Below, in pieces: positions 23,342 to 33,545 of a stretch of 64,000 nucleotides of DNA; positions within the stretch are counted from its first letter, which is position 1, and each line of letters opens with the position of its first letter. This stretch comes from Holdemania sp. Marseille-P2844 (GTDB taxonomy: Bacteria > Bacillota_I > Bacilli_A > Erysipelotrichales > Erysipelotrichaceae): NCBI RefSeq assembly GCF_900120005.1, contig NZ_LT635449.1:186001-250000 (forward strand), in the 5' to 3' direction. A model generated the notes under the pieces. It was not told where the DNA came from, did not search any database, and saw only the letters and a list, made by a program, of their open reading frames with translations. A program made the translations under genes and the position numbers.

Positions 23342-24750
23342 GGCTGCTTCACCAGCTCTATCGTTTCCTCATAGAACTTTTTCCCCTTCGCGTCGCTGAC
23401 CCAGATTGTGATTGCTCCGCGGACCACTTCCTCATCATCAAAGTTTACGCCCCATCCTGAGTTACTTTGGCTTAACGTCAGACTGCCGCGGATCGTTCCG
23501 TTGCTGGAGCTTTCAATAACCGGCTGATCCTGCGCGTCAAACATGGTCATCTGATATCCCAGATTCCGAAACCGCAGCAGATTGATCCGCAGCGTGTTTT
23601 TGGCCTGCACATCCGGGGAAGAGAAGTAACCATAGCCTGCGGTCAGATTGCGGATTTGAAAATATTGGCCCTCGCCCGCAAAGACCGGAAGCCTAAGCGG
23701 CTCGCAGCTCAACGTCTGGGTTTCAAGGACCGTTTCGTTCTTGAGAACAGACCAGGTCACCGTCCAGGGAACCGGCCGGCGGGCGCTGAGATTCGTTCCC
23801 GGCAATTCGCTGATGATCCAATAACTGCCCGGTTCGGTTCGTTGATCATCCAGCGCTTCCTCCGTTTCATAAACGACTTCGCCGCTTTCCGTCTCCGTGA
23901 TCCGCAGCTTTATTCGCGTATCCGCATAAGCGTCGCTGACCGGATAAGCCAGGTTCAGTTTCAGTTTTTCCCCCTCGATCACGATCAGGTTGCTAAGATG
24001 TTCGTCCTCTGTCCGGTATACCCAGACCAGGGGCCGGGCATTTTTACTTTCAGATCGCACCAGCCCTGCCTGCACCCCTGCTAACAAAAGCGCTGAGATC
24101 ATGACCAGCATGCCTGCCTGAATCGGTTTTAACTGCCGAATCCCCCGCTGCTTCTGCACAAAATAGAATTGTTCGCGGAAATCCAGCGCCCGGGAATAAA
24201 CCTTATAGGCACAAATCAGCTGTAACAACGACTGCAGCGGCAGCCACTGTGCGTTATTGCGGCCTAAAAACGCGACCCCAAACAACAACGCCTGCCACCC
24301 CATCAAGCTCTCAAGCCGCCGGCGCACTCCGGCTTCCGTGGAATGGACCATAAACCCGGCCGCCGCACATTCATAGCTGATCAAAAAGACAAGCGGCAGC
24401 AGCTGTTTCATCACTTCATCGTCCCAAACCAGTTTCATCAACATTCCCGCCAGCAGCAGTAAGGCCGCTCCGGCGAACAAGCCCTGGCGCAAACTGCGCG
24501 CCAATAAAACGAGACCCGCGGCGGCGGCCGCAAACATCAGCCATTGCAGCGGAGAGGCTGGCGAATCCCATTGAAAAAGTAAAAGTGCCAGACCCGCGCC
24601 AGCCATCACGATGGACTGCGGACTTCCGTCCAGCGGCGTTTCCTTGCCGCACATCCCCAGCCGCCGACGCCGGGAAAAGGTTAAAAACAAAAACAAGCTC
24701 AAGCCGAAGATGACCAACGAGATCATCAGCATCATTCCAACGCCTGCCAT
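23338..24750 (-). CDS. Unknown polytopic membrane protein with C-terminal soluble domain
   Basis: A 470-residue protein. About seven hydrophobic segments lie between residues 5 and 235 (first 'MMLMISLVIFGLSLFLFL', last near 'AGMLVMISALLLAGVQAGLV'). A beta-rich domain of about 230 residues follows, probably outside the cell, with repeated 'ETESGEVVYETEE'-like strands. The ATG at 24750 has GGAGG seven bases before it. The stop overlaps the LytTR start. I do not recognise the family. The layout suggests an envelope sensor or effector controlled with the LytTR protein. Confidence 0.75.
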   Translation of the reverse strand: MAGVGMMLMISLVIFGLSLFLFLTFSRRRRLGMCGKETPLDGSPQSIVMAGAGLALLLFQWDSPASPLQWLMFAAAAAGLVLLARSLRQGLFAGAALLLLAGMLMKLVWDDEVMKQLLPLVFLISYECAAAGFMVHSTEAGVRRRLESLMGWQALLFGVAFLGRNNAQWLPLQSLLQLICAYKVYSRALDFREQFYFVQKQRGIRQLKPIQAGMLVMISALLLAGVQAGLVRSESKNARPLVWVYRTEDEHLSNLIVIEGEKLKLNLAYPVSDAYADTRIKLRITETESGEVVYETEEALDDQRTEPGSYWIISELPGTNLSARRPVPWTVTWSVLKNETVLETQTLSCEPLRLPVFAGEGQYFQIRNLTAGYGYFSSPDVQAKNTLRINLLRFRNLGYQMTMFDAQDQPVIESSSNGTIRGSLTLSQSNSGWGVNFDDEEVVRGAITIWVSDAKGKKFYEETIELVKQP

Positions 24751-24941
24751 GATATCCCCTCCTTTAATTCATTTTTATTGTACCCGAAAGGGAAATTGTC
24801 CGCTACAAATCCAGCGTAAGCGGCCGATATTGATACCTAAGTGGCAGAACAGCTCCCTGACGGCTAAAGGCTGGATCTCAAGATAACCCGATCCCATCCT
24901 TTCACAATCATTTCAGATCGCTGAAATAATGACAAGTAATC

Positions 24942-26222
24942 TTACGCCGCAGAAACTTTTTCGAATTCTGTTTGCGTTTTATTCAGCAGCACTTCGGCCA
25001 CCAGGCGTGAGCCTTCCTTCTCCCACTGGGCCTGACCCTGATACTTTTCAGCAATCTGCGTGATGATCTTCGTTCCATTGCCCTGAATCAGCTTCTTTTT
25101 CGGCCGCGGCTGACCGCAGGAATTCACACAGCGGATAAATAACATCTGTTTTTGTTGGGTGATCGTTAAACAAACCTCCGGCTTCGCCGCACTCTCAGCG
25201 GCTTCCAGCGCATTTTTTAACAGGTTGGACAACAGCGTGTTCATGTCGAAATCATCGATACCTGAAAGTAAGGAAGCTTCAATCGTAATCTGAAAAGAGA
25301 CAGCTTGTCTGGCAAATTGTCGTTCAAATGAGGCCAGCATCGTGTTGACTGACGGATTATCGCAGTAAATCAGGTTGCGGATAGCGCCGATCTGATCCTG
25401 CGCAGAGCGGAGTTGCTCCACATCAACCTGCCCGATCTGGTTCTTTACCGTCTGCCAAACCTCATCCATCACGTCCTGCTTTTCATACAACGTCAGGATC
25501 TGCGCCTGAATGCGCTCGTTATTTTCCCGTTTTTGTTCGGCATTTTTACGCGCTGCCTTCATTCGCAGCAGGCTGCGGATCAGGAAAAATGCCGATCCCT
25601 GCAGACACAGCCAGGATCCAATGAAAAAAGCGGTCAGATTCATCGTAATTTGATAAGCGTAGATCAATTTATAGGAAAGCAGATAAATCCACAGCCCATG
25701 TACGACGATCAGCGGAATCAAGCGCGCCTGTTTCTGCCAGTCAATCGCGGGAAATACCTTGCGTTTCAATAAAATAACGAGACTGAAGAACAAGGCATTC
25801 CAAAAGTCCATCACCAGAAAACCTGCCGTGCTAAAGAACGAAGCATCCTGAAACGCCGCCTGATCAAAACCGCTGGCCGCAACCATGACCAGAATGGCCA
25901 GCATCTCGGAAAACAGGATGCATACTGTGTGAAAGATCATAGCGAACACCGTATTCATCCACGAGTCCTTCACCACGAATTTCACGACCAGAAGCATGAA
26001 CATGATCGTCGTCAGCGTCCGCAGACTGTTGACCGCAAAGAACTCGTCAAAGACCAAAAACAGAATAAAATTAAAAATAAAGTTGATGACAATTGCCAGA
26101 TACAGCTTGGGAAACAGCGTTTTTAACGGCTCCCGGTGATTGAGAAAAGCGCAGTGAAAAGCAGCCCAGATCAGAAACAGGATCAAATGATTGAAATAGA
26201 AAAAAGGTTCGTTGTTTAACAT
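24942..26222 (-). CDS. GHKL sensor kinase-like protein lacking a phosphoacceptor His
   Basis: A 426-residue protein: six or seven TM helices (about 8-215) in AgrC-like style, a linker helix region (220-310), then a GHKL ATPase with N-box 'LLSNLLKNALEAAE' (Asn333, Asn337) and G-box 'IQGNGTKIITQIAEKYQG'. The region where AgrC-type kinases have His-Asp...Asn-His (about 245-285, 'MDEVWQTVKNQIGQV') contains no histidine at all. It overlaps the preceding paralogue by 7 nt and is the last of three coupled genes. It probably acts as an ATPase partner of the others rather than as a stand-alone histidine kinase. Confidence 0.85.
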   Translation of the reverse strand: MLNNEPFFYFNHLILFLIWAAFHCAFLNHREPLKTLFPKLYLAIVINFIFNFILFLVFDEFFAVNSLRTLTTIMFMLLVVKFVVKDSWMNTVFAMIFHTVCILFSEMLAILVMVAASGFDQAAFQDASFFSTAGFLVMDFWNALFFSLVILLKRKVFPAIDWQKQARLIPLIVVHGLWIYLLSYKLIYAYQITMNLTAFFIGSWLCLQGSAFFLIRSLLRMKAARKNAEQKRENNERIQAQILTLYEKQDVMDEVWQTVKNQIGQVDVEQLRSAQDQIGAIRNLIYCDNPSVNTMLASFERQFARQAVSFQITIEASLLSGIDDFDMNTLLSNLLKNALEAAESAAKPEVCLTITQQKQMLFIRCVNSCGQPRPKKKLIQGNGTKIITQIAEKYQGQAQWEKEGSRLVAEVLLNKTQTEFEKVSAA

Positions 26223-27478
26223 GACTTCGCCGGCTTTCCCCGTTCCACAACGATCTCTGCCGTCGCGATATCCTGATCCAGACTGAAGCGGCGCACGCCA
26301 AGGCAGCGGTGCAGAATTGCGTCCATGATCGCCGTTCCCTGACCGCTGATTTTTTTCTTTGGCTGCAGCCCGTTTTTTGCCACGCGGTTGCGGCAGCGGA
26401 TCAGCAGCAGTCCGGCTTTTTCCGCCGCCTGAAAATCAATAAACGGAGAATCGCTGAATTCCGCGGCTTCCACCGCATTCTTTAACAGATTGGACAACAG
26501 CGTATTCAAATCGTACTCGTCCAAAATCCCGCTGAGACTGGATTCAATCTCAAAGGTGACGGCGATCTGCTTCTGATCGCACAGCTGACGATAGTAATTA
26601 AATAATGCGTTGGCATACGGATTTTCACAATACAGTTCTTCACGCAGCTTTCGCAGTCGTCCCCGGAGTACCTGCAGATGATCGATCTGCGCATCCGGGT
26701 CGTGCATTTCATGGAAAACCGTTTCGAGCCCCGCCTGCTTCTCCGCCAGTTTTTCCAGCTGCGTTGCCAGTTCCGCATTCATTTGCGTGCGGGTGTCCAG
26801 CTCTTGTTTTTTTCGCTTCTGCCGGATAATCCGGACAGCGCTGAAAAAGACGACAACGTCAGTCACAATCAGAAACCCCAGCGCCTGCGTCAACAATCCC
26901 AGACTGGCTTCCTTGATGTAAATCAGTTTATAGGACAAGATATACAGCCACAAAAACTGACAGGTGAAAAGCAGCGTACCGATCGTATAGTATTCTCCTT
27001 CGATCGAGCGCCTGCGTTTTTTTCCCAAGCTCAGTGCGGCTTTGAAAAACAACAGGCTCATTCCGTCCAGCAGCAGATAGGAAAACACATTCATATAGAA
27101 GGCGCTCTCATACGCGCTGCGGCTGAACTGCACGCCGATCAGCGTGATCAGCATCGTCACCATTTCCGCGGTGATCGAAAGCAGCTGCTGAGCAAACAGC
27201 GCAAATAACGTTGCTTTTAACCCCGGGCGCTTCACAAGGTAAATCACAACCCCGATCACCGACGCGGACACCGTCATGCGGACAACCGCATTGTCCTGCA
27301 CCGATCCGGGAAGCGCGTAGATATGCAGCAGGAGGAACACCGCCAGTGTGATGCTCAGATCCAACGTTAGATAATCGCGCCAGTAGCTCTTGCGGACCGG
27401 CAGGATTTCATTGTAACAATAAGCCCAGGTCATCATCAGCGGAATATGATTCAAAGAATAGTAAATGGAATTCGTCAT
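26216..27478 (-). CDS. GHKL sensor kinase-like protein with atypical H-box
   Basis: A 420-residue paralogue of the next gene; both share 'LWLYILSYKLIY'-like text in the membrane domain. About six TM helices end near residue 215, then a coiled linker. The putative H-box 'VFHEMHDPDAQIDHLQVL' (His256, His259, His267) has extra residues compared with the usual HDxxNHLxxL. The GHKL ATPase has N-box 'LLSNLLKNAVEAAE' and 'KKISGQGTAIMDAIL'. It is coupled by ATGA overlap to the upstream short sensor gene. No receiver-type response regulator lies nearby. Confidence 0.85.
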   Translation of the reverse strand: MTNSIYYSLNHIPLMMTWAYCYNEILPVRKSYWRDYLTLDLSITLAVFLLLHIYALPGSVQDNAVVRMTVSASVIGVVIYLVKRPGLKATLFALFAQQLLSITAEMVTMLITLIGVQFSRSAYESAFYMNVFSYLLLDGMSLLFFKAALSLGKKRRRSIEGEYYTIGTLLFTCQFLWLYILSYKLIYIKEASLGLLTQALGFLIVTDVVVFFSAVRIIRQKRKKQELDTRTQMNAELATQLEKLAEKQAGLETVFHEMHDPDAQIDHLQVLRGRLRKLREELYCENPYANALFNYYRQLCDQKQIAVTFEIESSLSGILDEYDLNTLLSNLLKNAVEAAEFSDSPFIDFQAAEKAGLLLIRCRNRVAKNGLQPKKKISGQGTAIMDAILHRCLGVRRFSLDQDIATAEIVVERGKPAKSC

Positions 27479-28182
27479 TCTGCCGTCACCCCGATAATGT
27501 CCAACAAGCTGTTTTCCTGTTTCAGCGTTTCGATTTCCTTTTGTTTCTGCGCGAACTCCGCCGCCGGCAGCTCCACACGCAGCGCCGGCTCAAAGCACAA
27601 GGTTACCGGCGTTCCCGGACAGATTTCCGCCAGTTTCTGCAATCCATGCAGCAGTGCTGAGAAATCGAATTGTTCCGGAACCGCACCACGGACGGTCAGC
27701 GGGCAGGCCGGCTCATGAAGCTGATTGTACTGGATTAAGATATCGAGCATGACGTTGCCGGTCTTGTAGGCGGGCAGCTGGTGCTCAAATTGTGTCTTCA
27801 GCTTTTCCGCATACGCGTTCAGCTCCTCCGTCTTACCCTGTTCCTTCAGGATTTCCAGGGTAATCAGATGATTCGACAGGTCATGATAAAAATAACGGAT
27901 ATTCTGCTGCTGCATCACGGCGAATTGATAGAACTGATAGTTCCGCTGGTTCAGTTCGGTGAGCCGGCGCAGCTCCAGTTCTTCTTCGTTATACCGCATC
28001 ACGCTGCGGATAATTCCGAAGATGCAGAAATCGCCGACCAGCGTGATCGCAATGGCCAGCGAGAGAATGATAAAAATCTGAACGATCGCCATCTCTTTCC
28101 GCACGCCGAAAACCGCGACGACCAAAACGAGCTGGCTTATAAAGAAGCCCGCCAGATAAAGCATTGTTTTCTTATTGCTCAT
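27475..28182 (-). CDS. Short sensor protein with intact H-box but no ATPase domain
   Basis: A 235-residue protein: two TM helices (about 8-27 and 33-58), a coiled linker, and a perfect AgrC/GHKL-type dimerisation motif 'RYFYHDLSNHLITLEIL' (His100, Asn104). Then comes 'YKTGNVMLDILIQYN', as in complete kinases. After that the ATPase is missing: the N-box position reads 'LLHGLQKLAEICPG' and the chain ends at 235 without G-boxes. It starts at the ATG at 28182 behind AAGGGG; the longer frame upstream is not coding. It is the first gene of the coupled trio. Confidence 0.85.
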   Translation of the reverse strand: MSNKKTMLYLAGFFISQLVLVVAVFGVRKEMAIVQIFIILSLAIAITLVGDFCIFGIIRSVMRYNEEELELRRLTELNQRNYQFYQFAVMQQQNIRYFYHDLSNHLITLEILKEQGKTEELNAYAEKLKTQFEHQLPAYKTGNVMLDILIQYNQLHEPACPLTVRGAVPEQFDFSALLHGLQKLAEICPGTPVTLCFEPALRVELPAAEFAQKQKEIETLKQENSLLDIIGVTAE

Positions 28183-28403
28183 GACTATCCCCTTCAGCGT
28201 CAACGGCCCCCAATGCCGTCCGCTGTCCCTTCCAAGCTGAATGATCGTCAGTATCAGGAACTGACTTTGTTTTTTCATTGTAGCGCAGTTTGAAATCAAA
28301 GTCCAGACCCCTGTCCTTTCAGAGCGGGTTCGCCGGCGGGAGGACTGGCCAAGGAACAACGTCTGACTTCGATCATCCTCGCTTTCGAAATCCCGTCGCA
28401 GTA

Positions 28404-28431
28404 CAAGAAAAGAAGGACTTTACGGTCCTTC
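28404..28431 (-). terminator. Terminator of the dnaG-rpoD-trmK operon
   Basis: GAAGGAC (28412-28418) pairs with GTCCTTC (28425-28431), followed on the minus strand by TTTTCTT. It lies 18 nt past trmK. Confidence 0.88.
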
Positions 28432-28448
28432 CCTCTGCTTATTTAGGT

Positions 28449-29114
28449 TTAGCGGTTTAAAATCACCGCATTCATATCCTCGATCTGTCGCAGGATCTCG
28501 CTGCGTTTGTCCGGATCCTCAATCTGACGGGCAATCCGTTCCAGCTTGGCTTTCCGGTAGTGATAATATTCGATGAAGACCGGTTCCCGGCGCGCTAACA
28601 GAAACGGGCCGTACTGCAGCTGGGCTTCGGTATAAACTACCGGCTGAGATGCCTTACGGAAACCGACGATCTGATAGTAATGCCGGTCGTGCACCAGCTT
28701 CTCCGTGACAATTTCAAACCCGTGATCCATGATCCAGCGACGCAGTGAAGCCACCTCGCGGTTGACCTGCACAAGAATCCGCTGAAACTGTCCCAGCCGT
28801 TCAAAATCGTTTTCCAGAATTTCCCTGGCTGTCATCCAGCCCATCCCGGCAATCACGGCGACCTGTGCATCCTGCGGCACTTTCTCCAGGCCCGGCGTCA
28901 GAATCAACGAAATCTGCGCCTGCAGCCCGGCTTCCGCCACCGTCGCGCGGGCATGCTCCAACGGTCCGGTTCCGATATCGCAGGCATACGCTCTTTCAAT
29001 CTTTCCGGAGGCAATCAGTTCCACCGGCAGAAAGGCGTGATCCGTTCCGATATCGGCGACGATCGTCCCTTCCGGAACGCAGTCGGCAATCGCTTTAAGT
29101 CGGACGCTCAGCAT
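28449..29114 (-). CDS. trmK: tRNA (adenine22-N1)-methyltransferase
   Basis: A 221-residue class I SAM methyltransferase of the TrmK (YqfN) family. 'RLKAIADCVPEGTIVADIGTDHAFLPV' is shortened here to its core 'VADIGTDHAFLPV' (SAM motif I). 'AYACDIGTGPLEHA' and the catalytic-site 'VIAGMGWMTAREIL' (GMGG-like, here GMGW) follow. It methylates A22 in the D-loop of some tRNAs. It begins five bases after the rpoD stop, and this rpoD-trmK order is conserved in Firmicutes. The ribosome site (AAGGG, two bases from ATG) is poor, suggesting coupling to rpoD. Confidence 0.92.
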   Translation of the reverse strand: MLSVRLKAIADCVPEGTIVADIGTDHAFLPVELIASGKIERAYACDIGTGPLEHARATVAEAGLQAQISLILTPGLEKVPQDAQVAVIAGMGWMTAREILENDFERLGQFQRILVQVNREVASLRRWIMDHGFEIVTEKLVHDRHYYQIVGFRKASQPVVYTEAQLQYGPFLLARREPVFIEYYHYRKAKLERIARQIEDPDKRSEILRQIEDMNAVILNR

Positions 29115-29119
29115 AACCC

Positions 29120-30313
29120 TTAGTTCTTATCGACGAAATCCCGCAGCCGCTTGGAGCGGGTCGGATGTTTCAGCTTGCGCAGCGCCTTGGCTTCAATCTG
29201 ACGGATACGTTCACGCGTAACGTTGAATTCCTTACCGACTTCTTCCAAAGTGCGTGTCCGGCCGTCATACAGCCCGAAGCGCAGCCGCAGCACCTTTTCC
29301 TCCCGTTCCGTCAGCCCCTGCAGGACATTGTTGATCTCATCCTTCAGCAGCTGATTGTTGGCGTACTGATCCGGCGACATCGCGTCTTTATCCTCGATGA
29401 AATCACCCAGGTGGGAATCGTCTTCCTCGCCGATCGGCGTTTCCAGCGAAACCGGCTCCAGCGCGATTTTCTGGATCTCGCGAACCTTGTCCGGCGTAAT
29501 GTTTTCCATCTTTTCCGCGATTTCCTCAGCCGTCGGTTCCCGGCCCAGATCCTGCACAAGCTGCCGCTGAACACGAGTCAATTTGTTAATCGTTTCTACC
29601 ATATGTACCGGGATTCGGATTGTCCGGGCCTGGTCGGCAATCGCACGGGTGATCGCCTGGCGGATCCACCATGTCGCATACGTTGAAAATTTAAAACCTT
29701 TGGTGTAGTCGAACTTCTCAACCGCCTTGACCAATCCCATGTTGCCTTCCTGGATCAGATCCAGAAACAACATGCCGCGGCCGACGTATTTCTTCGCGAT
29801 CGAAACGACCAGACGCAGGTTGGATGAAATCAGAATCCGCTTGGCTTCCTCATCCCCGGCCTGAATCCGGCGAGCGATTTCCGGTTCATCTTCCGGATTC
29901 AGCAGCGGTACCCGTCCGATTTCTTTCAGATACATCTTCACCGGATCGTTGATCCGCACATAAGGAGAGCTGCTGTAAGTTTCGCTGAGATCGATCGGGA
30001 CTTCCACATCCTCGACTTCCTCGTCAAAATCTTCCCCGGCGTCTTCCGCCAGGAATTCCAGATCGTCGCCGATATCCTGGGTCATCGCTCCTGCTTCCGG
30101 AATTTCGATATTTTCCAGTTCTTCGATATCGTCGTCCTCGCTGATGTCGATGCCTTCCGCGGCGAACCATTCGTACAGGTCGTCCATGTCGTTATCCGTC
30201 AGATCGAGATGTTCCAGGGCATCCATGACATCCTTCTGATAAACGACCTTATCCGCAAGATAGGTCTTTTTGAATTCTTCCTTTAATTGGTCCAACGTTT
30301 TGTAAACTGGCAT
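29120..30313 (-). CDS. rpoD: Primary sigma factor RpoD/SigA
   Basis: A 397-residue housekeeping sigma factor. An acidic region 1.1 ('[17 protein letters not shown]') is followed by region 1.2 '[16 protein letters not shown]', region 2 '[17 protein letters not shown]' and '[20 protein letters not shown]' (-10 recognition), region 3 and region 4 '[20 protein letters not shown]' (-35 recognition). I place the start at ATG 30313, which has AAGGAG six bases upstream made from the dnaG stop codon. An in-frame ATG at 30346 behind GGGGG would add eleven residues. It is an operon with dnaG and trmK. Confidence 0.97.
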   Translation of the reverse strand: MPVYKTLDQLKEEFKKTYLADKVVYQKDVMDALEHLDLTDNDMDDLYEWFAAEGIDISEDDDIEELENIEIPEAGAMTQDIGDDLEFLAEDAGEDFDEEVEDVEVPIDLSETYSSSPYVRINDPVKMYLKEIGRVPLLNPEDEPEIARRIQAGDEEAKRILISSNLRLVVSIAKKYVGRGMLFLDLIQEGNMGLVKAVEKFDYTKGFKFSTYATWWIRQAITRAIADQARTIRIPVHMVETINKLTRVQRQLVQDLGREPTAEEIAEKMENITPDKVREIQKIALEPVSLETPIGEEDDSHLGDFIEDKDAMSPDQYANNQLLKDEINNVLQGLTEREEKVLRLRFGLYDGRTRTLEEVGKEFNVTRERIRQIEAKALRKLKHPTRSKRLRDFVDKN

Positions 30314-30323
30314 TTTTGTCTCC

Positions 30324-32093
30324 TTAGTCTTGGTGTTTTTCTTCATCAAGGTACCCCCTTAATTCTCTTTGCAGCTGCATCCGTTCATTGAGAAGGGCAG
30401 CCTGGCTTTCCGGATTGCTGATGCGCAGGATCTGTTGTTTCAGATCATTTATTCTTTCTTCCAGCATACACCGCTGCAGGCGGCGGATCGCTCCGTCCAT
30501 GACCTCCGGCGTAAATTGTGGACACTCCCATTCTGAAAGATCCAGAACCTTTTGTCTCAGCGTTTCCTCGTCGATCGTACTGATGAAATCCGCAATCTGC
30601 AGCTGCGGATGAGACCGGCTGTAATCCAGAATCATCATCGCAAGCTGCTGATTTTCTTCATTCAGCAGAAAACCGAGTTTTTCTTTGAACATTTCTACCG
30701 CTTCGCGGCGGGTAAGCATTAGCGCAAGAATCAGGTGTTCTGCATTAGTCTTACCATCTCGCGACGGATTTAAACGAATCGGAACTGTTTTTACCCGGCC
30801 GGCACCGGAATTGTCCGGTTTCGGAGCGGGGGCTGCGCCCAGATCGAGATGAAATCCGGTCAGCTGCTCCAGCTGATGGGCAAAATTCTGACGGTCGAAT
30901 TCATCACTCAACTGTTTGATTTCGTCTTCCACCTTAAGCGTGAATTCTTTTTTTTCGGAATAGTTTTCCAGATCATAACGCGTCGATAGATACTGAAAGA
31001 CAAATTCCATCCACGTCAGCTCTTTGCGGACCATTGCTCGAAGTTCTTCCGCACCGTGCTGGCGCAAAATTTCATCCGGATCCAGTCCGGTCGGATTGCT
31101 GACGATGCCGACCTCAAAGCCGGCCTCGCGGGCCAGCTTCGCCGCCTTGTAGGTCGCGTTCTGCCCGGCCTTATCGCCATCATAACAAAATGTCAGATGC
31201 AGCGAGCATTGCCGCAGTAAGCGCAGCTGTTCCTTGGTGCACGCCGTGCCCAGCGTCGCCACGACGTTGTCCATTCCCGCCCGGGAAAAGGCCAGCACAT
31301 CCGTGACACCCTCGCATAAAAGCACCCGCCCTTCCTGACGGGAGGGCTGTTTGGCGCGGTGATAATTGAAGACCGTATGACCTTTGACATAGACGTCGGT
31401 CTCGGTCGTGTTGATATATTTGCTCTGCGCTTCGGGATCCATACTGCGGGCCGTAAAGCCGATCGGATTGCCGAGCGAGTCGTGGATCGGAAACGTAATC
31501 CGGCTGGCGAACACATCGTGCAGACCGCTCTCGTTCAGCCGAACGACATTCGCCGCCACCATGTCCTGCTCGTTGTAGCCTTTAGCCTGCAGAAACCGCA
31601 GCAGCTCGTCGCCCGGACCGTTCCAGCCGATCTCAAACTTTTCGATCGTCGCCTCGTCGATCCCGCGGTTGGCCAAATACTCGCGCACCGGCGTTCCCGC
31701 CTGCGCTCCCAGCTGATAATGCGTGTAGCGGATCGTTTCCGCCAACACCTTATATAATGCGTCTTTCCTCGGATCGACCGGCGCTTTTAAGGCAGAAGGA
31801 TCAAACGAAAGCTTGTAGCCGCTGATTTCCGCAACTTTCGCTACGGCCTCCGGGAAACTGACTTTTTCATAATTCTGAACGAAGGTAAACACGTTGCCGC
31901 CGGCTCCGCAGACGAAGCATTTATAAATCTGCTTATCCTGGGAGATCGAAAGCGACGGGTCGTGATCGTCGTGGAAGGGACAGACACAGGCCATGGAACG
32001 GCCTTTTTTGACTAACGGCACATAGTGGCCGATGACTTCCGCGATATCCGCGCTGTTTCTGACCGCGGTGATTTCTTCATCGCTCAGACGCAT
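30324..32093 (-). CDS. dnaG: DNA primase
   Basis: A 589-residue primase. The N-terminal zinc ribbon has '[15 protein letters not shown]' and '[11 protein letters not shown]'. The RNA polymerase core follows, then TOPRIM with '[17 protein letters not shown]' and '[13 protein letters not shown]', and a C-terminal helicase-interaction domain from about residue 440. It makes RNA primers on the lagging strand with DnaB helicase. The ATG at 32093 has GGGGG seven bases before it. It lies 36 nt downstream of glyS, so the two may be co-transcribed. The 3' end supplies the rpoD ribosome site. Confidence 0.98.
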   Translation of the reverse strand: MRLSDEEITAVRNSADIAEVIGHYVPLVKKGRSMACVCPFHDDHDPSLSISQDKQIYKCFVCGAGGNVFTFVQNYEKVSFPEAVAKVAEISGYKLSFDPSALKAPVDPRKDALYKVLAETIRYTHYQLGAQAGTPVREYLANRGIDEATIEKFEIGWNGPGDELLRFLQAKGYNEQDMVAANVVRLNESGLHDVFASRITFPIHDSLGNPIGFTARSMDPEAQSKYINTTETDVYVKGHTVFNYHRAKQPSRQEGRVLLCEGVTDVLAFSRAGMDNVVATLGTACTKEQLRLLRQCSLHLTFCYDGDKAGQNATYKAAKLAREAGFEVGIVSNPTGLDPDEILRQHGAEELRAMVRKELTWMEFVFQYLSTRYDLENYSEKKEFTLKVEDEIKQLSDEFDRQNFAHQLEQLTGFHLDLGAAPAPKPDNSGAGRVKTVPIRLNPSRDGKTNAEHLILALMLTRREAVEMFKEKLGFLLNEENQQLAMMILDYSRSHPQLQIADFISTIDEETLRQKVLDLSEWECPQFTPEVMDGAIRRLQRCMLEERINDLKQQILRISNPESQAALLNERMQLQRELRGYLDEEKHQD

Positions 32094-32107
32094 TCGTCAT
32101 CCCCCCT

Positions 32108-32120
32108 GTTCGTACCGAAC
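32108..32120. other. Small palindrome between glyS and dnaG
   Basis: GTTCG-TAC-CGAAC is a perfect 5-bp-arm inverted repeat in the 36-nt gap. It is too short to call a terminator; it may be a protein site or chance. Confidence 0.3.
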
Positions 32121-32129
32121 GGATTCTGA

Positions 32130-33506
32130 TCAGAACTTCAGCGACGCTTCAATATGCGCCTGCAATTCGCTGATCGGCAGCCGCACCTGCTCCATGCTGT
32201 CGCGTTCGCGCACGGTGACGCAGCCGTCCTTCTCGGTATCGAAGTCGATCGTGACGCAGAACGGCGTGCCGATAGCGTCCTGACGGCGGTAACGCTTGCC
32301 GATACTGCCGGCTTCGTCATATTCGCATACAAAGCTGTCAGCCAGCTGAGCATAGATTTCCTTCGCCGAAGCGGAAAGCTGCTTCGACAGCGGCAGGATG
32401 CAGGCCTTGACCGGAGCCAGCGCCGGATGCAGGTGCAGCACGACGCGGGTGTCCTTTTCATTGAGAACTTCCTCGTCGTAAGCGTCGCATAAGAACGCCA
32501 GCATCAGCCGTTCCACACCGACGGCCGGTTCTACGCAGTACGGCAGATATTTTTCATTGGTCTGCGGATCAAGGTATTCCAGCGATTCGCCGGAATGCTC
32601 CTGATGCGTTTTCAAGTCGTAATCCGTGCGGTCGGCAATGCCCCACAGCTCGCCCCAGCCGAACGGGAACAGATATTCAATATCGCTGGTGCCCTTCGAA
32701 TAGAACGCCAGCTCCTCCGGCGTATGCTCGCGGAAGCGCAGACTTTCAGCAGTCAGGCCCAGGTTCGTCAGCCAGTTCATGCAGAAGTTTTTCCAGTATT
32801 CGTACCACTGCAAATCCTCGCCCGGCTTGCAGAAGAATTCCATTTCCATCTGCTCGAATTCCCGGGTACGGAAAATGAAGTTGCCCGGCGTGATCTCGTT
32901 GCGGAAGCTCTTGCCGATCTGGCCGATGCCAAAGGGCAGCTTGCGGCGCATGGAGCGCTGGACGTTCTTGAAGTTGACGAACATGCCCTGGGCCGTTTCC
33001 GGCCGCAGGTAAATCGTGCTCTTTGCGTCTTCCAGAATTCCCTGGAACGTTTTAAACATCAGGTTGAACTGACGGATATCGGTAAAGTCATGACTGCCGC
33101 AGTTCGGGCAGGCGATGTGGTTTTCCTTGATGAAATCCATCATTTTTTCGTTGCTCCAGCCCTCCGGCACAACCTTGCCTTCCGTCGCCTCCTCGATCAG
33201 ATGATCGGCGCGGTGGCGGGTCTTGCAGTGACGGCAGTCCATCAGCGGATCCGAGAAGCCCTTCAAGTGGCCGCTGGCCTCCCAAACCTTCGGATTCATT
33301 AAGATTGCGGCCTGGATGCCGACGTTATTCGGATGGGACTGAATGAACTTCTTCCACCAGGCCCGTTTGATATTGTCTTTAAGCTCAACGCCGAGCGGAC
33401 CAAAATCCCAGGTGTTGCTCAAGCCGCCGTAAATTTCGGAGCCCTGGAACACAAAACCGGAGTTTTTTGCGTGCGCGACGATCGTGTCAAATTGTTTCAC
33501 TGCCAT
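32130..33506 (-). CDS. glyS: Glycyl-tRNA synthetase (homodimeric type)
   Basis: A 458-residue class II synthetase of the alpha-2 type. Motif 1 region '[18 protein letters not shown]', a Cys4 insertion ('DCRHCKTRH' and 'ACPNCGSHD'), motif 2 '[20 protein letters not shown]', motif 3 '[11 protein letters not shown]', and an anticodon-binding domain ending '[14 protein letters not shown]'. It charges tRNAGly. The start is ATG 33506 behind GGGG; two codons upstream a TTG is in frame. It has its own sigma-A promoter just after recO. No T-box leader is present. Confidence 0.97.
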   Translation of the reverse strand: MAVKQFDTIVAHAKNSGFVFQGSEIYGGLSNTWDFGPLGVELKDNIKRAWWKKFIQSHPNNVGIQAAILMNPKVWEASGHLKGFSDPLMDCRHCKTRHRADHLIEEATEGKVVPEGWSNEKMMDFIKENHIACPNCGSHDFTDIRQFNLMFKTFQGILEDAKSTIYLRPETAQGMFVNFKNVQRSMRRKLPFGIGQIGKSFRNEITPGNFIFRTREFEQMEMEFFCKPGEDLQWYEYWKNFCMNWLTNLGLTAESLRFREHTPEELAFYSKGTSDIEYLFPFGWGELWGIADRTDYDLKTHQEHSGESLEYLDPQTNEKYLPYCVEPAVGVERLMLAFLCDAYDEEVLNEKDTRVVLHLHPALAPVKACILPLSKQLSASAKEIYAQLADSFVCEYDEAGSIGKRYRRQDAIGTPFCVTIDFDTEKDGCVTVRERDSMEQVRLPISELQAHIEASLKF

Positions 33507-33545
33507 GATCAATTCCCCATTTCTTTATTTTTATAGACAAAGTTT

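Noticed and set aside
32595-33302. 235-codon plus-strand open frame in glyS
   Set aside because: Antisense shadow of glycyl-tRNA synthetase; no start signal.
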